DNA of 64,000 bases. It comes from Paramacrobiotus metropolitanus. Taxonomy: Eukaryota > Tardigrada > Eutardigrada > Parachela > Macrobiotidae. The notes below the pieces were generated by a model, which did no database searches, had not been told where the DNA came from, and saw only the letters and a program-made list of their open reading frames with translations. The position numbers and the translations under genes were made by a program. Location: positions 1-64,000 of the forward strand of contig NW_026570325.1 in the NCBI RefSeq assembly GCF_019649055.1, read 5' to 3'. The first letter of the stretch is position 1. The number at the start of each line of letters is the position of its first letter. Positions 10,491 through 19,827 of this stretch are shown in pieces.

Positions 10491-11801
10491 CGGTGACGGA
10501 AACCTGAAGCCTTTTCTGCTGTCCGGACGCTCGGTCACCTTATTGGGTAACACAGTTGCGTCGAAGACATCGTCGGTCGGTGATGGAGTTTTACCAGCCC
10601 CGAGGTCCGAGGGTTCGAACATCGGGGGTGTAGCCGGAAGGTCCGAGGTTGGCTTTGCAACCTTCGGTGAAGCCGATTTCGACTTCCGATCAGTCTTTGA
10701 GGCTTCGATCCGGCTGGCTCGGGTCGGCATAGGTTCACTGCCGGGGGTCTTGGGTTTCGGGGATGACGGTCCGCCAACCGAGGTTAAGTTAACCTCGGTA
10801 ACCGAACCCTCAACCTCGCCCGTGGAGGTTGCAACCGACGAAATCCGGAATTTGACCGGGGAAACAGCTTTCTTAGCCGAGGAAGTGGGGGTTGCCGGCC
10901 GGGTCCTGGGTGTTCCAACCTGTTGGGTCGGAGTCCGGACCCCAGTGTTGGGGGTCCGAGCCTCGGTGTCCGAGGCTCGAGCCTCGGTGTTCGAGGTTCC
11001 AGCCGACTGCAACCTTCCCGTTGGTGATTTCGAAGTTCCCGGGGTCGGCTTCGGTGAGTTTGAAGTCCGACTTGAAGTTCCAGTAAGGATCCTCGGGTCC
11101 GGTGTGGTCACCTTCGGAGTCCCCGAGGGTCGCTTCGGGTCCGGCGACGTCGATTTCCGACTGTTGTCCAAAGATTTTGGGTTGTTGCCCGTTGGTTTGG
11201 GGCTTTGAGCCAGGGTCAATGGGGACTTAGTCGGTGAACCCGCCTTGTGGGTCACCCCCCGGGTCGGTGATACCATACCCTTCATCTGGCTCGGGCTCAT
11301 CTGGCCTTGCCTCGGTTTCGGTCCAGCCATGCTGCCCTGTTGGGGCTGCACAGGGTCACCCATGTCCGGTGACGCCTCGGAGCTACTTAGCGCCGGGCTC
11401 GAGGCTCCATGGTCCGGGGTGATGGCCGGGAAGAGGACTGGCGAGGCACCTATTGGGTGCACAAGTCCAGCTGCAGGCTCGGAGTTCGCCTTTCGACCTA
11501 TTGGGTCGTGCAGAACCTCCGGTTCGGCCTGTGGTAGCTCGAGGAACGTCCGGTCGTGGGCGTCCTCGAAGCTATCCTCCGGCGATTGAGTGAAGTCGTT
11601 CGCCAGGATCCGCGCGTCCCGCTTCTCCTTGGCCGACTTGGTCGACTGGTTCGACTTGCCGGACTTACTCGATCGGTTGGAATCCGACGAGTGAGGCTCA
11701 CTACCCGGGCCGGCATGGCGGAAGGTGTACCCGCCTGCGTTGTCTCGTCGGGCGTAGCCTTGGTCGAACTTCCGTTCATACGGGTTCTCTCGACCGGACA
11801 T
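10437..11801 (-). CDS. Disordered Ser/Pro/Thr-rich first ORF of element 1
   Basis: This 454-codon frame starts with an ATG at 11801 after the leader. It encodes a highly polar, disordered protein with short imperfect repeats (NTEARASDTEART, SPKPTPGTSK, and KSDKS-like basic/Ser runs near residues 40-60). No enzyme motif is visible. It ends at a TGA at 10437-10439, while the coiled-coil frame is already open from about 10490, so the two overlap by some 50 bases in different frames. In a working element they may form one product through frameshifting, or this copy may carry an indel. It is not a domain usually described for gypsy Gag. Confidence 0.55.
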   Translation of the reverse strand: MSGRENPYERKFDQGYARRDNAGGYTFRHAGPGSEPHSSDSNRSSKSGKSNQSTKSAKEKRDARILANDFTQSPEDSFEDAHDRTFLELPQAEPEVLHDPIGRKANSEPAAGLVHPIGASPVLFPAITPDHGASSPALSSSEASPDMGDPVQPQQGSMAGPKPRQGQMSPSQMKGMVSPTRGVTHKAGSPTKSPLTLAQSPKPTGNNPKSLDNSRKSTSPDPKRPSGTPKVTTPDPRILTGTSSRTSNSPKPTPGTSKSPTGRLQSAGTSNTEARASDTEARTPNTGVRTPTQQVGTPRTRPATPTSSAKKAVSPVKFRISSVATSTGEVEGSVTEVNLTSVGGPSSPKPKTPGSEPMPTRASRIEASKTDRKSKSASPKVAKPTSDLPATPPMFEPSDLGAGKTPSPTDDVFDATVLPNKVTERPDSRKGFRFPSPKQYPGSHRSLGLHPGGT

Positions 11802-12684
11802 CTTCGGTGGTGGCTCTATTGGAGCCTTGAAGTAGCCTCCGGGTTGACCCTTCAGCCAAGAAGTCGGACTATCCCTATTGGGGACTTGTCCGACGTTGAT
11901 GAGGCTTTTTGCCTATTGAAGGTCCGAGGGTCCGGTGGGGGGGCAAAGGTCCGGTGGGGTGTGGGGTGATGGTGTAGGTGTGCTTGTACTACTTGCAACT
12001 CAGTACTGTTGTCAATACAGGGTACAGCTTACGTACGTCCTATACTACAGCACTGACCGCTATGACGTCACACACCGTTAAGTGGTCTTGCGGATTACTG
12101 CCTACGTCACGATTCTACGCGCCGCGTGCAAAATTCCAAAAAACAGTGACTCACTACGGACTTATAACATAGGGAATCTCCCCGTTATCCTGATTGGTCA
12201 GATTTTAATATGGTAAATCGGCCGTCGTGACGTCACAATTAATTTTTAATTTGAATTAATTATTTTTGCCGTGGGAAAATCGGCGAAAATTCCGGAAAAA
12301 TTAAGAAAAATTATTTTTCACCGACCAAAAATTAATTTAGCCGGGGGAAATTAGCTCCCGTAATTTTCCGTAATTTTAGAAAGGTTGTTAACCGAGGCTC
12401 AGAGGGTCTACACCGAGGCTCGAGGGTCCGGCCTAGTAAGGCTGGCTAACCCTATTTCTACCCTAATTAGATGTTTTTAAGCCCGTTTTTTCGGGTAAAA
12501 ATAAGTTTTAGCCGGCCAAAACTACTTTTAGTCCGGTGAAAATGAAAATTACCCCGCTATATCGGGTCTTTAGAGGCTCTACGAGGCTTACCGAGGGTCA
12601 GTCGACCCTATTTACCGGGTAAGTCCGCGTGAATCCGCTTGTCGATCCGGTGAATCCGCGCTGTTAAAGTTGCGGGTGCCACTT
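11802..12684 (-). other. Untranslated leader of element 1
   Basis: About 0.9 kb without a convincing ORF separates the candidate LTR from the first ATG on the minus strand. It includes an AT-rich block (12230-12340) and the same CGAGGGTCC and CCGAGGCT words seen inside the coding region. On the minus strand TGGCACCCGCAAC (12668-12680 on the plus strand) has the TGG start expected of a primer binding site, but I could not match it to a particular tRNA. Confidence 0.4.
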
Positions 12685-13458
12685 AAGGCAAAGGCGACCC
12701 CGATTGGTGAGGCTGCGAGGGTCCGCGAGGGTCCGCTGAGTCCGTGCCGTCCGTTCCGTCCGGGGATCCGCGGGAACCGCTAATCAACCCGGGCAAAGTC
12801 CGTCCGAGGGTTGTTGCCGCGAGGAACGTTCTGTCCACGCGCAAGGAAGAGGGTCTGCCGAGGCTTTCTGCCCGCAAGAGAGAGAGAAAAGACCAGACCG
12901 TTCTGGCTGGCGGCGATCAGATGGGGATAGGAACCGTTGGTTCTCTCCTTTCTTCACGTCGGCCGTACGGATGTAGGTCTACAGCGTGGTCTCAAGAGGT
13001 TCGCAGAAGGAAAAACTCAACGATCTGCTATCATGTGACAGCAGGCGAACAAAGGCTCACGATCGTGAGAAGAGGCTTTATTGTGGATAGCAATAAAGTA
13101 CAGAGAACCCAAACACAAAGGCTCGATGTGAGCTGTAGATCAGAAATCACCGAATGTCAGCTAGTGAATGAAAAATGAACGGCACATCGAGCCGTAACAT
13201 GGGAAAAAGCCTAATGCGGCACTGGGCAGATCCAACACGAGCGAGCGAACGCTGATAGGCCGAGATGTGGAAAGGAGGCGTGGCTCCGCCTACATCGAGG
13301 CCGATGATTGGCCGAGACGTGAGGCTGGGCGGAAAGCTGCCTGAGTCGAGGCCGATCTAGCGCTCGACAGCGAGTGCGACTCGGTGTGAGTCAGCACACC
13401 GGAAGCGGGACTGTCGCTGGCTGCCTACTCGTAGGCTGCCATAGCGACTGGCCCAACA
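12685..13458 (-). repeat. Candidate 5' LTR of element 1
   Basis: The minus strand begins TGTTGGGCCAGTCGC at 13458. Right of it the composition drops abruptly to the AT-rich host level. An AATAAA signal on the minus strand (plus 13075-13080) sits where a U3-R boundary would be expected. The inner boundary is uncertain because the 3' LTR is outside the window; 12685 is set by the possible primer binding site. Confidence 0.45.
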
Positions 13459-14369
13459 CTATTTCGGATTATTGAAAAATTTTATTTTTATTTTGCGCGT
13501 ATTTCACTTGCAGTGGGGTCGTGAATAACATGTTACAGTTGTCTCGCCGTCAAAACCTAACTTTCAAACTTCGGTATCGGCTAATTTGCAAGCACATTCG
13601 TACAAATATTCTTTCTTGTGTGTAGCTTGTACTAACAATTTCTGAAGTAATAATTGGCGGGGATACCCAGGCACGCGTGTTGAAAGGGTCCACGACTCCA
13701 CGGCTACAAAACAAAAAAAGAATTTTACAAAAAGCCTAAACTGTACCGGTGCAGGAATACTCGTAGTATGTATGTAATACGGTACCATGATTACGTATAT
13801 CCATTTAATTGTAGATTGGCCACATCCTTTAAGCCACTGCAGATGAAATCACTTTTTAAAGCTTACTAGGGCAGTATCCTACCTTTCTCCCAAAATCTGA
13901 AGTTTTTTAACTTATACCTGGAAAATGGGCCCTGGTAAATGTCTACGTTAAAGCAGTACGGTACGAGCTCTTTATTTTATTGTCCATTTAATTAAAGCAG
14001 TTATGGTAAAACATCTAAATCTAAAAAATCAAATGGCACCTGGTTTATACATCTATTAGACTGATTTTTTGTTTTTTTTCGCAAAAATGTATTCTACGGA
14101 TTCAGCTTCTTCAGACGGTACCGGTTCAAATGGTTCAAAGAGTTTAACTGAGCTGAAATACTGCGCTACCCGTTCTAACACGAAAACCCATCAGTTCTGC
14201 AAATTGCAGCTGCAGGGCAAAATAACGGATTCGACAAAGCTGTACTTACCGTGATCGATGAATAAGCACGCACCAACGTCTTCCTTCGCATTCACTGCGG
14301 ACACATTCACTGCCAGTGATTATATACCCTGTGATAGATTACACAGCTGAATTGGCTCAAAACTCGAAT
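13459..14369. other. Intergenic, element 1 to leucine-rich-repeat gene
   Basis: AT-rich host DNA with no ORF I consider real and no clear repeat. It should contain the promoter of the gene starting at 14370, but I see no distinctive core promoter motif. Confidence 0.5.
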
Positions 14370-15782
14370 ATGGAAAAACTGAGATACGGGCTCGTAATTT
14401 TTTGGTTTATTTCGAACATGGAGGGTAAGACATGTAAGTAACAACGGAATTTATAAGTTCTATTATGCGAGACGTTCATCCTCATAAGTCATACCATAGA
14501 ATTTCTAAACGCAACGAATTTCTAAACGAATTTCTTTTTTTCATTTCTATTTCTATTTATTTTTCGCAGTTCTTTTTACTCAAAGTTTCCTCTCCCGAAT
14601 CATTATTATGTGTTTTATGTATGAAGGGTAAAAATATATACGTACTATGGGTGTTAGGTGTTACAAAGTGGTATAGTATGGTTGAAATGATGAACTGCGT
14701 AATTTTGCCTTTAACCTATGTTAATGTGAATAACCCATTAAAAACAACCGTGTTATTATTGTAAACATTCTTAAATTCATGATCTCTATTTTATGAACAT
14801 CTTGCTAGGTGGGATGGCTGACCCGGACCAGGATCTTAGCCATAAAAATTCATCAGCATTCAACGGTATAATTTTTCCAGTCGCAGCAAATCCTTTTCGG
14901 GCAGACTTACTTACATTTGAAGAATGCAATCTTTATTTAAAATATCAACAGGAGCAATCGATATGCATGGTGGTGTTTGGTTACGATCCGTGCAATGTAC
15001 ATGATGACAGTCCTATCAAGGTTATGCTGAACACGTACTTGGATGTATCATGTATATACATGCCGCATGCGCTAGTAGCTAATACCACCAGACATGTGCG
15101 GCAAATTAGCCCGTATCGCGCCGTCCTGCTGAATCTGTTTGAAGGGCAGATAGATCAGGATCCCGTTACCGTTGATGTAGTCGAACCCATTCGTAATCAA
15201 ACCGCGCACCTCGCTGTTTACGATTGCCAATCGCCGAATGCAACCGCCAAAGTATACGCACTGGGGATTTTGCCAAATGTGTACAGTTTCGCGCTCAAAT
15301 ATTGTCCCAACGTGACGATTCAGAAGAAGCACTTCGACGGAATGCCGCAGCTACGGCTGATCACGTTTGAGTTAATTACAATTAGCGCGCTGGAGCCGGG
15401 CACGTTCACGGATTTGATCCATCTGCGTAGCCTGACACTGGAGAGAGATTTCATCGGGGCGTTACTGAATCAAAATAGTCCTAAACCTAAACCCGCCTAC
15501 AGCAGGTTTTCAAACGGCGATTACCTCCACTATTTGCACGATTTGCACTGCGCTTGCTCGTTTGCCTGGTTGCGCAGTTTCCTGAAACAGAAACCGTATT
15601 TGGTAGAAGAAAAGGACCTGGGTGAAGTATTCATAATCGGAAATTATTTATCTCCAAGTGTTAAAAGAAAGGGGAATGAAACGGATGTCTTCAGCGTAGA
15701 CTGTTCCAGAAAAGTAACCCTGGATAATATTTGGACAGGCAGTGAATTCTCCTACAAAGCATGTTGCTCTGATAAGACGTGA
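14370..15782 (+). CDS. Secreted leucine-rich-repeat protein
   Basis: Two exons: 14370-14433 and 14809-15782, joined by a GTAAGT donor and a TTGCTAG acceptor with the frame kept (split Cys codon). The product is about 345 residues. Exon 1 encodes a signal peptide (MEKLRYGLVIFWFIS). The body has weak leucine-rich repeats, clearest at residues 185-255 (LPNVYSFALKYCPNV, MPQLRLITFELITI, FTDLIHLRSLTLE). A C-terminal cysteine cap follows, with LHCACSFAWLRSFL and later VDCSRK and ACC. No membrane anchor follows, so it is probably extracellular or a ligand-binding ectodomain. Several N-glycosylation sequons are present. The unspliced frame would start at 14793 without a signal peptide, which is why I favour the upstream exon. 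Confidence 0.68.
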
Positions 15783-16000
15783 TTTATGTAGGAGATTCGA
15801 TTTTCGCATTACCATGATCTAAATTTTTGGGATATGTCGCAGTTTCTCGCATTTTGAACGCTTTTACAACGCCGCTTCGCATTTTGAACAATCGCAACCT
15901 TGCCGTGTGCTAACTCTGTAAATATATTTATTGCAGCACTCTAAGTCGAGCCTTTTCTGAGCACTGTTTTACTAGTACATATACTAGCGATATAACGTTT

Positions 16001-16417
16001 TTGTTCCGAGAAATTCCGGATTATCGTGACATGAAGTATGATTATGCCGGATCTGGCTCCCCGGGCTATAGTGGCATAAGCTGTGCGTGGCTTATGTATG
16101 AGAATATAGGAACAACGTTACCAATTGGAAGGACATTCAATGTCCGTGCATCAGTTTGCTACAAGGTGCTGTTTGGATATTGCGGATGCGAGTTTGCATG
16201 GTACCGTCAATGGTGGGAAAATAACTCCGCTTTGCTGCATAGTGCGCGTGACACGGGGATTGTGTTTAAGTTTAAAGATTCTATTGCAAGCGATTATATG
16301 TATCCATCTGACATCTATGTACCCATCGATTGTGCTGTGGATATTCCCACGGGAGTTGCGTCGGGCAATCTCAACCAGACGGAGTACTCGACTAATGATG
16401 GCCCTGCTAGTATGTAG
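16001..16417 (+). pseudogene. Partial paralogue: leucine-rich-repeat C-terminal cap
   Basis: An open frame whose first ATG is at 16031 encodes about 128 residues. It aligns by eye with the end of the upstream leucine-rich-repeat protein: CGCEFAWYRQWW against CACSFAWLRSF, and VPIDC against FSVDC at similar spacing. It has the cysteine cap but neither repeats nor signal peptide. It is most simply a tandem duplicate of the last part of the 14370-15782 gene, now diverged and probably non-functional. It could be the last exon of a gene whose other exons I cannot see. Confidence 0.45.
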
Positions 16418-17340
16418 TGGCCCTAGAAGTCCGCGATCGTAATCATGTTTTTCGTTGATTCAGTGACGCATTGGTGAAATGTTATGCGTTTCGCTTGCTA
16501 CGTTCCACAGTTTAGACTCGGTCGCTGACTTATAGCCCCTGCCGAGCATCACGTACATCAAGCAGCAGCGTAGAATGTTAAGCAGAGCTTTTATGATTGT
16601 TTGCTAATTAAGTTAAAGGCTGGAGCTTAAACAAAATCTCGAACAATCCTACTTCTAGTTTTTGCTTATAAAGAAATTTTCTGGGAGAGCAGAGCCACTG
16701 GGCACTGGCGCTCACAATTGTACTTCTTATTAGCTGGTTACAATCTCGAAAAATCGATGTTGGGTCATATTTTCCTGGCCTGTCTGAGTACGCAGATTAC
16801 AGAACCGCAGTAAATTAGAGCGCGTCTCGGATCCATAAGGAAAGAGAGCTGATTCACGTCGGCTGCGAAGTTGCCGGAGACTCTCCGCAGGCAGAGATGC
16901 AAGACCGCAGATTGTGGTCCGCGAAACCGCCTCGAGCGGTGGAAAAAGCGCGGCATAAAATTTTATTACGCACTGCAATGCAGAACCTTCTACTGCTGCC
17001 TTTTAATGCTGACTAAAACAGTTCTCGAATTGATACCTGCATGGACTTCCGACTTCCTGAATAATGGATTAACGGAACTGAATCAAATTATTGAAATTTT
17101 TCATTGTACATAGTTTTTTTTCACTTGATTTGCACACTAGTACTCACAACACCGCATCCGTACGACAGTACAACTGCACAAGTATCGCTGAGTATCGGAA
17201 TATCTATATAATGTCTATATGTATAATTACTTTTACTTTTTTAGCTGTTCTCTAGGTCATATTTATCGGTACAACACACACAATTTAACCGATTTAATTT
17301 TTGTCAGAAGTCAGTGCTCTATGTGATGAATGCTAATTAT
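16418..17340. other. Intergenic, no gene seen
   Basis: About 0.9 kb of AT-rich DNA. Short overlapping open frames on both strands (16730-17113) have no recognisable content and no splice context that supports them. Confidence 0.4.
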
Positions 17341-17425
17341 ATGAATACTAATTATCTGTGCCAGGATTTCGGCCCTCTCATTCGGCCCCGTTGATCTCAG
17401 CTTCGATCTGCTCATCCAATTTGTG
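17341..17425. repeat. Direct repeat copy 1, flanking gypsy element 2
   Basis: About 85 bases starting ATGAATACTAATTATCTGTG are repeated, with roughly 90 percent identity, at 24892-24969. On the minus strand both copies keep an open frame with shared residues (RSKLRS/DEQKLRS, NERAEILAQIISIHI/NKRAEFLAQIISIHI). Before gypsy element 2 inserted, the two would have been about 500 bases apart. They could be duplicated exons of an unknown minus-strand gene or copies of an older repeat. Confidence 0.6.
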
Positions 17426-17616
17426 TTCTTATGTAATTTGTGCGCCATCGATACGCCCCAAAAGGGAAGGAGTAGCCCCAAAAACAAATTGTTGCCATGG
17501 GCCCCCATAGACATACATGGTAAATACATTGTCTGTTTGCGGACCGTTCGGAAAAACCGAGATAGACCGCGGCCTTCGGCATCGGCACGTTACAAAGTAT
17601 TGAAAATTTAAGAAAC

Positions 17617-17756
17617 TGTCAGATATATGTGTGTATACACATGACCTTTCTGCTTAGCAACGTTATGTACATGAGTCAATGTTTTGGTTTTGCTGACAGT
17701 CAGTCAGCGACCTGCGAGTTTGATAATAAATATACGTTTATTATCACGCCACGACA
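17617..17756 (+). repeat. 5' LTR of gypsy element 2
   Basis: 140 bases, beginning TGTCAGATAT and ending CACGACA. It contains AATAAA near its right end. The uninterrupted sequence shows where the 3' copy has been split: GTTATGTAC runs directly into ATGAGTC here. Confidence 0.95.
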
Positions 17757-17809
17757 AACTGGCGTGAAGGCAACACGACCTCACGCGGTCTGATTCCCTA
17801 CACCTCATA

Positions 17810-18802
17810 ATGTCTCTCACGACGTCGACATCGCCTGCTTCGCCATCAGCCCCCACGACGTCCAGCGAGAAGACTGGATCAGGGCTGATCAAATTTGAAC
17901 CCGCGAAGATGACATGGCGGTGGTGGCAATTCCAATATCGGAATTACGTAAAACTCCGGAAGATCACGGACATTGAAGACCAGAAGTGTCTCTTATTGGA
18001 CGCCCTCGGCATCGACGCTGGAGAAATGCTGTTCTCCATGTGTCTTCCGGGCAATCCAGACGACTTCACGGTTGCCCAGATCGTGGACAAGCTTGAGCAC
18101 GCCTACGTGAAAAAGACAAACGCTGCAACCGAGTGGGCCAACTACTTTAAGTTACGGCAAGAGGCCGGCGAGACCTTGCTGGACTTTTCAAACCGCCTGC
18201 GACGAAAGGCGCTTCCCTGCGCATTTCCAGCCGACGTGCTCGAGAAGAACATGTCGGCGACCTTTCTAAACGGAATCTCCAGCGACGCTACGCGCCAGCA
18301 TCTACAGTCGCAAACTTACAACACACTCGAAAAAGCTCTTGAGATATGTGAAGAATATGAGCTGCGCAAGTCCAACAAGAAAGGTCAGACAGCGCCGGAT
18401 GTGACGCGCGTCGACAATGCCCGGAGTGGCGGGGGCGGTGCCAGCAGAGGACGCGGTCGTGGACGCGGCAGCATGCAGAACCGTAGCAGCCGTCCTGACC
18501 GAAAGCCAGCTACCGCGAGAGATGCGTGCGATGGATGTGGCTCCATGCAGCACGAGAGGTCACAGTGCTGGGCGAAAGATCTTGCCTGCAAAAACTGCGG
18601 TAAAAAAGGGCACATCGCGAAGGTGTGTCGGAGCGGAAAGCAACCTGCAGCGCAGCAGCGAAGAGATGGGCGGCGGACATTTCTGGTGGAGGAGGAATTC
18701 GACGTCCTGTCCGTAGACACGACGGATGGACGATCCATCCACGTACCAGTAAAGCTGGATGGCGTGCTGTGTCGCCCGTACTGGATACAGGATCCAGCGT
18801 GA
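17810..18802 (+). CDS. Gag of gypsy element 2
   Basis: 330 codons starting at the first ATG after the 5' LTR. The N-terminal 190 residues are a Gag capsid-like helical domain (MTWRWWQFQYRNYVKL, EWANYFKLRQEAGETLLDF). A basic RGRGRG linker follows, then two zinc knuckles near residues 243-285, the second being CKNCGKKGHIAKVC (C-x2-C-x4-H-x4-C). The expected role is packaging of the element RNA in virus-like particles. The Pol frame starts inside the end of Gag and is offset by -1, consistent with -1 ribosomal frameshifting, a common gypsy strategy. No lesion is visible in Gag. Confidence 0.88.
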   Translation: MSLTTSTSPASPSAPTTSSEKTGSGLIKFEPAKMTWRWWQFQYRNYVKLRKITDIEDQKCLLLDALGIDAGEMLFSMCLPGNPDDFTVAQIVDKLEHAYVKKTNAATEWANYFKLRQEAGETLLDFSNRLRRKALPCAFPADVLEKNMSATFLNGISSDATRQHLQSQTYNTLEKALEICEEYELRKSNKKGQTAPDVTRVDNARSGGGGASRGRGRGRGSMQNRSSRPDRKPATARDACDGCGSMQHERSQCWAKDLACKNCGKKGHIAKVCRSGKQPAAQQRRDGRRTFLVEEEFDVLSVDTTDGRSIHVPVKLDGVLCRPYWIQDPA

Positions 18803-19794
18803 CGATTATCACGGCCGACACGTGGCGATCAATCGGATCCCCGAAGCTGTCACCGTATACGAATACTCTGCGGAGCTTCACGGGGCACACATTAAAGGTC
18901 ATCGGTACTGCAACCGTGGAAGTCGCCCACGCACGCACTTGCAAGTCACTGCCGATTGTGGTGGTGGCCAAAGAAGGCAACGTCCTGGGAAGGGACTGGA
19001 TCCGCGCCTTGGACCTCAGCCGACTGAGTCTGCGGGATTTGCAGTCGACTATGGTGTCCACAGTTTCCGGCACGCTGGAGGTGGAACAGTTGCTGAAGAA
19101 GCGCAGCGCTGTTTTCCGGGACGAACTGGGCCATTGTAAACATTACAAGGCTCACCTGCACTTAAAGCCGGGCGCGACGCCTGTATTCCGGAAAGCCAGA
19201 CCGGTCCCGTTTGCTTTTCGCGAAGCACTGGAGCGCGACCTGGATCGCCTGGTGGAGAGAGGCATCCTTACACCAGTAAAACGGGCCAACTGGGCAGCAG
19301 TGGTGACGGCGCAGAAACGGGCTCGAGACATCCGTACCTGTGCCGACCTTAGCACGGGACTCAACGACGCTCTCGACGTCCAGCAGTACCCACTGCCGAC
19401 GCCCGATGAGCTGTTTGCGAAACTGAACGGAGGAAAGCAGTTCAGTACGTTGGATCTGGCGGAAGCGTACGCCCAGGTGGAGCTCGATGAGGAGAGCAAG
19501 AACCTGGTGGTAATAAACACGCACAAAGGGTTGTTCCGGTACAACCGACTGCCCTTCGGTGTCGCCTGCTGTCCCTCCGTGTTCCAGCAGATCATGGAAA
19601 GCGCCCTCCAGGGATGCGAGGGTGTCGCCGTTTACCTCGATGACATCATCGTCACCGGGGCGACGGAAGAGGAGCACCTCCGGAACCTGGAGAAGGTCCT
19701 CCAACGTCTGGAAGAGCACGCGAGGGTGTCGCCATTTACCTCGATGACATCATCGTCACTGGGGCGACGGAAGAGTAGCACCTCCGGAACCTGA
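18625..19794 (+). pseudogene. Pol part 1 of gypsy element 2: protease and reverse transcriptase, disrupted
   Basis: Protease is recognised by LDTGSSVTII and GRDWI. Reverse transcriptase has CADLSTGLN, QYPLPTPDELF, FSTLDLAEAYAQVEL (catalytic Asp), FRYNRLPFGVACCPSVFQ and the active-site VYLDDII. Directly after this, 104 bases are tandemly duplicated (unit 19616-19719, second copy from 19720 to about 19812). Because 104 is not a multiple of three, the second copy is read out of frame and stops. Removing it would return to the frame that resumes at 19828. I do not give the repaired sequence. Confidence 0.88.
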
Positions 19795-19812
19795 AGAAGG
19801 TCCTCCAACGTC
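19616..19812 (+). repeat. 104-base tandem duplication spanning the reverse transcriptase active site
   Basis: Both copies contain the stretch encoding YLDDII. The copies start GCGAGGGTGTCGCC at 19616 and 19720 and differ at only a few positions. The second copy has an AAGAGTAG difference where the first has AAGAGGAG. The duplication breaks the Pol frame. Confidence 0.92.
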
Positions 19813-19827
19813 TTCCTTCAGGACTCC

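Larger units (their letters stand above)
1..13458 (-). mobile_element. Ty3/gypsy-type LTR retrotransposon 1, truncated by the window start
   Basis: Reading the minus strand from 13458 downward gives a candidate 5' LTR, a leader, disordered and coiled-coil ORFs, Gag, protease, reverse transcriptase, RNase H and integrase. That is the Ty3/gypsy order, with integrase last. The 3' LTR must lie outside the window. The interval is much richer in G+C than the flanking genes, and words such as CCGAGG and GGGTCC recur throughout, so its base composition is foreign to its neighbours. The frame breaks repeatedly (near 10490, 7420, 2450, 2340 and 650), so no single long Pol ORF survives. At more than 13.4 kb with one LTR missing it is long for this family; the excess is the extra coding sequence upstream of Gag and an acidic linker between protease and reverse transcriptase. 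Confidence 0.9.

Noticed and set aside
12668-12680. Primer binding site of gypsy element 1
   Set aside because: TGGCACCCGCAAC starts correctly but is not directly after a CA LTR end and matches no tRNA I can identify; kept only as a hint for the LTR boundary.
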